This document shows positions 58,382-64,000 of a DNA stretch of 64,000 nt, one piece after another. Each line of letters opens with the position of its first letter. Positions within the stretch are counted from its first letter, which is position 1. Source of the stretch: Dyadobacter fermentans DSM 18053 (GTDB lineage Bacteria > Bacteroidota > Bacteroidia > Cytophagales > Spirosomataceae); contig NC_013037.1 in the NCBI RefSeq assembly GCF_000023125.1, positions 3,720,001-3,784,000 on the forward strand. The letters run 5' to 3'. The notes beneath the pieces are model-generated. The model saw nothing but the letters and a program-made list of their open reading frames with translations, searched no databases and was not told where the DNA came from. The translations under genes and the position numbers were made by a program.

Positions 58382-59683
58382 TCAGGCGGCAGCGAACGGC
58401 GTCCCCGGCTTCTCGGCCGACCGAGCCGAGCGATACCGGTCGAAATAAAAGTTGCTAAGCGTAAGCAGCAGCAAGCCCAGCCCGAATTGCAGGTAAGAGA
58501 ACTGCATCAGCACCTGCGACCAGCTTAGCTCCTTCATGAAAAACTCCTTGTAAAGCAACAGCCCCACGCTGCCCAGATACCCGATACTTTCGCAGATATA
58601 CACAAAGTAACCGGCATTCGCCTTCACGCGGTATAATGCGATCATCCGCTCAAAAACAACCGTTTGAAGCACCGTATAAGCCAAAAACAAGCCTAACCCG
58701 ATCATGAGCATCCAGTAAAAGCCTGTGATAAGGGATTTTTCAAACAGCAGCGTCCCCATTCCAATGAGGATAACCCCGGCGAACAAAATGAGGTAAGCAA
58801 GCCGGAAACCCGCAAGGTTATCGCGCACGAAGGCCAGCGCGCCGATGATCACCAGCACGACGAGCCCGGTCACCATTTCCGTGGTTGTGAGCACGCCGCT
58901 GCCCCAATCTGAGTCGATTTCGTTCCAGATTTCGATGGTGAAATTGTCGCGGAAATCGCGGACGACCACGAGCGTAGCGTAGAAAATCACCAGGCACACG
59001 ATCGGGAAGCCGAATTGCCGCATCACCAGCCGCTTGTCCGCGCTCGTCATCGGCACGCGCTCGGTGCGCAGGGCCATGTCCTCGGCCGTTGGTTTCGGGA
59101 TAACCGAAAGCATCCATACAAACATCAGGAACAGCGGCAGGAAAAGTAGCCCCATAAAAAACGGCATCCAGAACTCCGAGATGCCGGGTACAATGCCGTG
59201 GATTTCAATGTAAGTAGTTTTAAGAATACCCGACGCCACTACCACACTGATATTTAGCCCCATAGCAAGCATTTCCGTAAACCGTCGCCCTTCGAGGAAG
59301 CTAAACACCACCCCGTACACCATCCCTAGCGGCAATCCGTTCATGAACAGAAATACGAAATTGTAGGGATAAGGCACAAGCCCGAAGCATAGCAGCGCCA
59401 GTTCCGCCACCAGAATAAGCCCGATGACCAGCTTAACGCGTGCATTGTGCTTCAATTCGGAGATGACTTTGATACCGGCAAACTTGGACAGCGTGTAACC
59501 CGCCACCTGTGAAATGATCAGGATGGCCTTGTAACTGACCTCCCCGAGTTCCAAGCCCTGGTACAGCCCTGCATTGAACGGTTTACGAAACGCGTACATG
59601 CAGAAATAAGCCCCAAACGAAGCGATAACAGCCCAGACGATGAAAAACGAATTCGAACGCGTAAGTGCTTCTTTCAGGCGCAT
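58382..59683 (-). CDS. DUF5690-family polytopic membrane protein (MFS-like)
   Basis: 433 residues from the ATG at 59683 (MRLKEALTRSNSFFIVW). The frame runs on to 60046, but there it lies inside the aminotransferase gene and encodes low-quality Arg-rich sequence. About twelve membrane helices with an MFS-like start (FGAYFCMYAFRKPFNAGLY), NGLPLGMVYGVVFSFLEGRR and a C-terminal SYLQFGLGLLLLTLSNFYFDRYR. DUF5690 is known as a family but not by substrate. It is the last gene of the operon with the PbfA-like enzyme (20-base gap), so I infer it carries the phosphonate or a related compound. Confidence 0.8.
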   Translation of the reverse strand: MRLKEALTRSNSFFIVWAVIASFGAYFCMYAFRKPFNAGLYQGLELGEVSYKAILIISQVAGYTLSKFAGIKVISELKHNARVKLVIGLILVAELALLCFGLVPYPYNFVFLFMNGLPLGMVYGVVFSFLEGRRFTEMLAMGLNISVVVASGILKTTYIEIHGIVPGISEFWMPFFMGLLFLPLFLMFVWMLSVIPKPTAEDMALRTERVPMTSADKRLVMRQFGFPIVCLVIFYATLVVVRDFRDNFTIEIWNEIDSDWGSGVLTTTEMVTGLVVLVIIGALAFVRDNLAGFRLAYLILFAGVILIGMGTLLFEKSLITGFYWMLMIGLGLFLAYTVLQTVVFERMIALYRVKANAGYFVYICESIGYLGSVGLLLYKEFFMKELSWSQVLMQFSYLQFGLGLLLLTLSNFYFDRYRSARSAEKPGTPFAAA

Positions 59684-59703
59684 ATAGTCAAGTGTTGAGT
59701 TTT

Positions 59704-61062
59704 CTATACCAAAACCGAAGCCTTTTCGATGGCTTTGCCGAGGATCTGCAATGCCTCTGTGAGCTGCTCGCGGGTGATAATGAGCGGCGGCGAAAGCTGC
59801 ACCACATTCCCCTGCGACACTTTGAAACTCAGCCCGTTTTGCAGGCATTCGTACATTACAGCCTCCGCTTCTTCCACGGCTTTTTCCTTTGTTTCGCGGT
59901 CTCTCACCAGCTCCACGCCCCACAAAAGCCCGATCCCGCGCACCTCGCCGATAAGCGGATATTTGTCTTTCAGTTTTCCGAGTTCCTCCCGCATGAATTC
60001 CGCATCGGCATTCACTTTGGCAAGCAGGCCGTTTTGCTCGATACATTCCAGCATAGCCAGCGCAGCCACACTTCCGAGCGGGCTTTTTTCATGCGTAAAA
60101 TGCCCGAGTGAGACATTTTGGGCTACATTATAACTGTCGCGCGCCACAATCGCCGCCATCGGCATCACGCCCGCACCAAGGCCTTTTCCCAGACAAACAA
60201 TGTCCGGCTCGAAGCCGTAATGCTCAAATGCGAACATTTTGCCCGTCCGCCCGAACGCGATCGGGATCTCGTCCAGTATCAGCAGCACGTTATGTTTGGT
60301 ACAAATTTCGCGCACACGCTTCCAGTAGCCCTGCGAGGGGATCTGCACATCGGTATTCCGGATCGTTTCGATGAGGAATGCGCCGATATCCCCTTCTTTT
60401 TCAATCACATATTCGAGATAATCGGCATAGGGAATGTCGCCGTTGCCCGCTGCGGCGAACGGCCCGCGGTAGGTCATCGGCGGAGGAATGCGCTCTACGC
60501 CCGGCATCAGCGGCCCCATATCCTTTCGGAAATCGAGCTCGCCGCCCGCAGAAATGGCATCGAGCGACGCACCATGGAACGAGTCCCAGAGCGACACCAC
60601 TTTATGTTTGCCGGTCAAAATACGGGCGAGTTTCAGCGCCATGCTGATCGCCGACGTGCCGCCCGGAGCGAAAAGAACGCGATTCAAATCACCCGGCATA
60701 AGACTGCCCAGCTTTTTAGCCAGCTCAATGGCGGGCACATTGGTATATCTTCGCGGCGAGAACGGCAGAATATCCATCTGCGCTTTCAGCTTCTCAATTA
60801 CGTACGGATGCCGGTAACCCAGCTGATGCACATTATTGCCATGAAAATCCATGTAACGCTTACCCTGCACATCGGTAAGGTAAATACCTTCACACGAAGC
60901 GAGCACATCCAGGCAAGGCGTGGAAAGCGACTGATGCAGAAAGTGTTCCGCATCCTCGTGCAGGTAACCGGAAGTTTCCGGATCACTCATCACTGCATAC
61001 CAGTCCCGGCGCGCGGATGATAAGTTAATGTCGCCTTCCGTACGGTTGTGCGCTGCTGCCAT
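59704..61062 (-). CDS. pbfA: Class III aminotransferase-fold enzyme, PbfA-like ((R)-1-hydroxy-2-aminoethylphosphonate ammonia-lyase)
   Basis: 452 residues of the class III PLP fold. Substrate-side landmarks I associate with PbfA: YMDFHGNNVHQLGYRHP, ILPFSPRRYTNVPAIELA, WDSFHGASLDAISAGGELDFR. General ones: LLILDEIPIAFGRTGKMFAFEH (PLP Asp) and CLGKGLGAGVMPMAA (Schiff-base Lys). PbfA releases ammonia from (R)-1-hydroxy-2-aminoethylphosphonate, giving phosphonoacetaldehyde. The reading is supported by the TIGR03364-type oxidase two genes upstream, which feeds the same intermediate from another aminophosphonate. A plain 4-aminobutyrate-type or AEP transaminase is the alternative. The gaps to its neighbours are 15 and 20 bases. 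Confidence 0.75.
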   Translation of the reverse strand: MAAAHNRTEGDINLSSARRDWYAVMSDPETSGYLHEDAEHFLHQSLSTPCLDVLASCEGIYLTDVQGKRYMDFHGNNVHQLGYRHPYVIEKLKAQMDILPFSPRRYTNVPAIELAKKLGSLMPGDLNRVLFAPGGTSAISMALKLARILTGKHKVVSLWDSFHGASLDAISAGGELDFRKDMGPLMPGVERIPPPMTYRGPFAAAGNGDIPYADYLEYVIEKEGDIGAFLIETIRNTDVQIPSQGYWKRVREICTKHNVLLILDEIPIAFGRTGKMFAFEHYGFEPDIVCLGKGLGAGVMPMAAIVARDSYNVAQNVSLGHFTHEKSPLGSVAALAMLECIEQNGLLAKVNADAEFMREELGKLKDKYPLIGEVRGIGLLWGVELVRDRETKEKAVEEAEAVMYECLQNGLSFKVSQGNVVQLSPPLIITREQLTEALQILGKAIEKASVLV

Positions 61063-61077
61063 TTACTGGGTTCGGGG

Positions 61078-62787
61078 TTATTTCACAAAGAGCTTATCGG
61101 CCGGGATAAGTTGCTTGGTAACGCCCGGACCGCGATAGAATGCGTCGAGCCAAAAGCCGCCGCCGTTATTGTAATATTGAATTTTAATCGGATACCTGCC
61201 CGCTTTCAGGTCAATGGAGCCTGTTTTTTCCTCTACACCATGGTTACCGTCGTTGTTCACCACTTCTTTTCCGTCCACAAAAAGCTTACTTCCATCGTCT
61301 GATTGCGTTGAAAATTGATATTTCCCTTCCCGGTCGATTTGAATAAAACCTTCGAATTGCATGGCAAAGCTTTCCGTTCCTTTTGCCAGCATGCCTTCAA
61401 TGTCTTTTTTCACCATTCCAAACTCCGGGGCGATCCACGACTTCCCGTTTTTAAGCTGGGTAAAATCGGGAAGCTTGTTCAGATCATTGGCTTTGAAAAA
61501 CATGGCGGTCACTCCATTGCCCTTCCCGGATTTGACCAACCTAAAATACGCAGTGGAAAGCAAACTCGGGTTACCTTTTTCATCAAATGTGCGCGCTTTG
61601 ACGACGGTCGTCTGGCTCACATTGAATGGCTGCGTGTAAACCGGCGATTTCAGGCCGGGATCAGAACCGTCGATGGTATAATGCGTCGTACCTTTTTCTG
61701 CTTTAGTATCGATCCTCACTGTCGCCGGTTTGTCCACAAAAAGCCCTCCTGCCTGCTCATACAGCTTTCTTTCGGGATGGATCACGGGCGCGTTTACCGT
61801 TTTTTCGCCGAGCCAGAGATTTTTAGGTTCGTCAAACCCCGCAAATGCAGGCTTCACCGGGCGACCGATCCACGCATAAGGCTGCTCGATACCAAGCACA
61901 AACGCAATCGTCGAAGCAAGGTCGTAAGTATAAACCTGTTGCTGAATCTCGTAGCCTTTTTTCACACCAGCCCCGAACAAAACGCCGGCTATTTCAGCCT
62001 CTTGCGGCGTTGCGCCGCCGTGCCCGTAACCAATGCCGCCGTGATCCGCCCAGAGAATCACCAGCGTTTTGTCCGCGATGCCGGCATCTTGAATACCGGC
62101 AAGCACTTTCCCGATCAGCGAGTCGGCTTTGGTGACCGACTGGTAGTATTCCTGCGAGCCGTGCCCGCCGTGGTGGCCTGCATGATCCACGTGGTCGAAA
62201 TGCACGAAACCGAGTGTTGGCTTTTTATTTTTAATGTATTGGACAAAATCAGCCGCAGTTGAATCCTCTGTCGAGAAATGCTTGTCGTAGTTGACCGCAT
62301 TCTTTTGGAACAACCGCCCAAAACCGCCCCAATGGTACACTGCACCGATTTCCGCATCGGGTTTTGCCTTGTGCAAAATGCTGAAAATGGTCGGAAAGCG
62401 GCCGTCGGCCTCCTGGGCAATGGGCGGCAGCGAGTGGTCGTCCATTTCCCAGTCGTTGTTGATAATGCCATGCTGCTCGGGGCCGGCGCCCATGATCATC
62501 GACGCCCAGTTTTGGCTGCTCGCCGAGGTCAGCACCGTCCGCACATTCCATTTCACAGCGCCATTGGCCACCATCCGGTCGATACTCGGCGTTTCTGCCT
62601 TTCGGATACCGTCGGGACTCAGCCCATCTACACCGATCACGATCACGTGTTCAATGCCCGCAGGTCTTTCGTCCGCGTTCATTTCGGCGACAGGCGCCTT
62701 TTTCCGAAGGTCGCTTTCCGGCAGGGTTTGAAATGCCGCCAGCATCAGCGAAACCACCGCCAGCGTGCAGGAAACTTTTGCAAACAT
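61078..62787 (-). CDS. Secreted alkaline-phosphatase-superfamily phosphodiesterase with chitobiase-like and PA14 modules
   Basis: 569 residues. Signal peptide (MFAKVSCTLAVVSLMLAAFQ). The catalytic domain (about 45-320) is of the type I phosphodiesterase/phosphonoacetate-hydrolase kind: metal Asp54 in VIGVDGLSPDG, a nucleophile segment TSASSQNWASM (Ser or Thr at about 87-91), FDHVDHAGHHGG and LWADHGGIGYGHGG. Then a CHB_HEX_C-like module (ATVRIDTKAEKGTTHYTIDGSDP, TTVVKARTFDEKG) and a C-terminal PA14 domain (GFIQIDREGKYQFSTQSDDGSKLFVDGKEV). The two outer modules probably bind glycan. In this operon it may release a phosphonate-bearing head group from a glycan or lipid outside the cytoplasm. Substrate is inferred. 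Confidence 0.85.
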   Translation of the reverse strand: MFAKVSCTLAVVSLMLAAFQTLPESDLRKKAPVAEMNADERPAGIEHVIVIGVDGLSPDGIRKAETPSIDRMVANGAVKWNVRTVLTSASSQNWASMIMGAGPEQHGIINNDWEMDDHSLPPIAQEADGRFPTIFSILHKAKPDAEIGAVYHWGGFGRLFQKNAVNYDKHFSTEDSTAADFVQYIKNKKPTLGFVHFDHVDHAGHHGGHGSQEYYQSVTKADSLIGKVLAGIQDAGIADKTLVILWADHGGIGYGHGGATPQEAEIAGVLFGAGVKKGYEIQQQVYTYDLASTIAFVLGIEQPYAWIGRPVKPAFAGFDEPKNLWLGEKTVNAPVIHPERKLYEQAGGLFVDKPATVRIDTKAEKGTTHYTIDGSDPGLKSPVYTQPFNVSQTTVVKARTFDEKGNPSLLSTAYFRLVKSGKGNGVTAMFFKANDLNKLPDFTQLKNGKSWIAPEFGMVKKDIEGMLAKGTESFAMQFEGFIQIDREGKYQFSTQSDDGSKLFVDGKEVVNNDGNHGVEEKTGSIDLKAGRYPIKIQYYNNGGGFWLDAFYRGPGVTKQLIPADKLFVK

Positions 62788-62799
62788 ATTTTTCAGCGT

Positions 62800-63927
62800 T
62801 TAGATCCGGTATGTTCCGCCCACTACTTCATCGCACAAGCCAAAGGATAGCGTCATTCCATTGCCGCCCAGGCCATTAATGATCGTCACGCCGCTTTCCG
62901 GCGTCATCACGAGCTCGGTGGCCCCGTTGGTCATTTTGGGATAGATCCCGTGCCAGCTCTGGAATACTTTCGGCGATTTGAACTGCGCGAATGTTCCGAG
63001 ATAGTCGAGGATCATGGTATTGATAAACTCGCGGTCGAACGGATCGAACGTGAGCGCGTATTCGTGCGAGTCGCCAACAGTAATCTCGCCCAGGCCGTTT
63101 TGCGAAGCCATCACGTGAATGCCCCATTTAAGATATTCCGCATATTCGCGCTCGTACCGGGCTTTCAATCCCGGCAGCGATGCCGCCGCTTTGAAACCGT
63201 GGTAATGAATGAACGACAATCCGCCGCATAATGCCGGACCAATGCGCCAGTCGTCGGGCTGGGCTTCGAGGCGCATCATTTGCAGTTTGCATTTGGTCAG
63301 CGGCGCCGCCGAAAACTGTTGGGGATAAAGTGTTTCAAAATCTTGTCCGCTGCAAACGAAAATCTCGTCCGCCGACCAGCTTTTGGAGCCGGAAATCACG
63401 GTCGGGTATGCCACCTGAGAAATGGCCGTGTCCCATATAAATGTAACGCCAAATGTAGCTTGCAGGTAACCAGGGATCGCCGCGATGGCCTCGCGGGGGT
63501 CTACGATCATCTCATCCGCGGAATAGAGCGAGCCCAGCAGCCCATCGGGATTCACCGCCGGCGACTTGGCCAGCGTGCCGGCCGCATCGAGACAGGCTAC
63601 CGGCCGGTAAGCGCTCACTTCCACAAACTGCCGGATCACTTCCAGCTCATCCTCCTGGTAGGCCATATGCAGGCTGCCCGCTTCCTGAGACCAGCATTTG
63701 GCACCCGCCAGCACCTCTTTCCAGATACTTTTGGCATGCAATGCCCTTTCATACAACTTTCCTTCCGGCTGCCCGATGGGCCAAACCATCCCGAAATTAC
63801 GGATCGATGCGCCCACCGCTTTCGACGAACGCTCGATCACCGTCACCTGATAACCCCTTATAGCCAAAGCCCTTGCCGTAGCCAGGCCTACAATGCCCGC
63901 CCCGATCACAATCGCCGATTTACCCAT
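62800..63927 (-). CDS. TIGR03364-family FAD-dependent oxidoreductase (aminophosphonate oxidase)
   Basis: 375 residues from the ATG at 63927, which has GGAG eight bases ahead; an ATG at 63945 is in frame. N-terminal FAD motif AIVIGAGIVGLATARAL, the signature ASIRNFGMVWPIGQPEGKLYERAL, LYSADEMIVDPREAIAAIP, KCKLQMMRLEAQP and the C-terminal VTIINGLGGNGMTLSFGL. It is a DAO-family amine oxidase. TIGR03364 members sit near phosphonatase or phosphonate-transport genes, and at least one has been shown to oxidise N-methyl-aminoethylphosphonate. It is expected to give phosphonoacetaldehyde. The AP-superfamily gene follows with a 12-base gap. Confidence 0.88.
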   Translation of the reverse strand: MGKSAIVIGAGIVGLATARALAIRGYQVTVIERSSKAVGASIRNFGMVWPIGQPEGKLYERALHAKSIWKEVLAGAKCWSQEAGSLHMAYQEDELEVIRQFVEVSAYRPVACLDAAGTLAKSPAVNPDGLLGSLYSADEMIVDPREAIAAIPGYLQATFGVTFIWDTAISQVAYPTVISGSKSWSADEIFVCSGQDFETLYPQQFSAAPLTKCKLQMMRLEAQPDDWRIGPALCGGLSFIHYHGFKAAASLPGLKARYEREYAEYLKWGIHVMASQNGLGEITVGDSHEYALTFDPFDREFINTMILDYLGTFAQFKSPKVFQSWHGIYPKMTNGATELVMTPESGVTIINGLGGNGMTLSFGLCDEVVGGTYRI

Positions 63928-63955
63928 GCTTTTCACTCCGTTCATAATGAGCAGA

Positions 63956-64000
63956 TTAACTTTTCACCGCCATTTCGTGACTGGCCAAGATGATCCCCGG
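63956..64000 (-). CDS. C-terminal end of an upstream gene of the same operon (partial)
   Basis: From the right edge the minus strand reads PGIILASHEMAVKS and a TAA at 63956-63958, 10 bases before the first possible ATG of the FAD oxidase. Only 14 codons are visible, so the family cannot be named. Same strand and tight spacing suggest the operon continues to the right. Confidence 0.4.
   Translation of the reverse strand, partial: PGIILASHEMAVKS

Noticed and set aside
59684..60046. N-terminal extension of the DUF5690 frame into the aminotransferase gene
   Set aside because: Arg-rich, out-of-frame reading of the PbfA-like gene; the hydrophobic protein begins at the ATG at 59683.

Overview
The window reads as the chromosome of a member of the Bacteroidota, most likely a Dyadobacter-like member of the Spirosomataceae (Cytophagales). 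The grounds are: repeated Bacteroidota -7 promoter boxes (TAnnTTTG) with few strong Shine-Dalgarno sites; a TonB-dependent receptor with a carboxypeptidase-regulatory-like N-domain; DUF5686, DUF5690 and CRTAC1/FG-GAP proteins; Piru_Ver/PVC-type dehydrogenase-like proteins; a fused moaCB; and fairly GC-rich DNA for the phylum. This placement is inference from gene content. No rRNA, tRNA, CRISPR array or prophage was recognised.

Layout. 1-4 kb: the end of a membrane glycosyltransferase 2 fused to a glycosidase-like barrel, converging on a tandem GH26-like protein. 4-8.8 kb: a small unknown protein, a glutathionylspermidine-synthase-like ATP-grasp protein with a UPF0323-like lipoprotein, a secreted class V aminotransferase and an M23 peptidase. 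8.9-14.8 kb: aldo/keto reductase, an IS110/IS1111-type insertion sequence, DoxX, a TonB receptor and a CBM48 protein. 14.8-23 kb: a sugar isomerase and two large paralogous HEAT-repeat dehydrogenase-like proteins (one with a cytochrome c end, one without) around a duplicated cassette of two tiny unknown genes. 23-26.4 kb: secreted protein, esterase, GT87-like membrane protein, small secreted protein. 26.4-30.6 kb: a molybdenum-cofactor operon (moeA-moaD-moaE-moaCB-moaA).

30.9-45.3 kb: lytic transglycosylase, cyclophilin, Na+/solute symporter, a metalloprotease-like protein, purH, an atypical SDR, a large FG-GAP lipoprotein, a D-lactate-dehydrogenase-like FAD/Fe-S protein and a DUF4143 ATPase preceded by a perfect 28-bp inverted repeat. 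45.3-58.3 kb: DUF5686 outer-membrane protein, SF1 helicase, Bcr/CflA exporter, two small unknown genes, Ku plus a stand-alone LigD polymerase domain (NHEJ), GH18 chitinase, endonuclease V, NhaA.

58.4-64 kb: a tightly packed minus-strand operon that I read as an aminophosphonate salvage system: a TIGR03364-type FAD oxidase, a secreted alkaline-phosphatase-superfamily enzyme with a PA14 module, a PbfA-like PLP enzyme and the DUF5690 membrane protein. It continues past the right edge. This is the best candidate in the window for an incompletely described system. Other structures not explained by the genes are pairs of short-period tandem repeats facing each other across intergenic spacers, similar repeats inside the DUF5686 gene, and the operator-like double palindrome before the DUF4143 ATPase.
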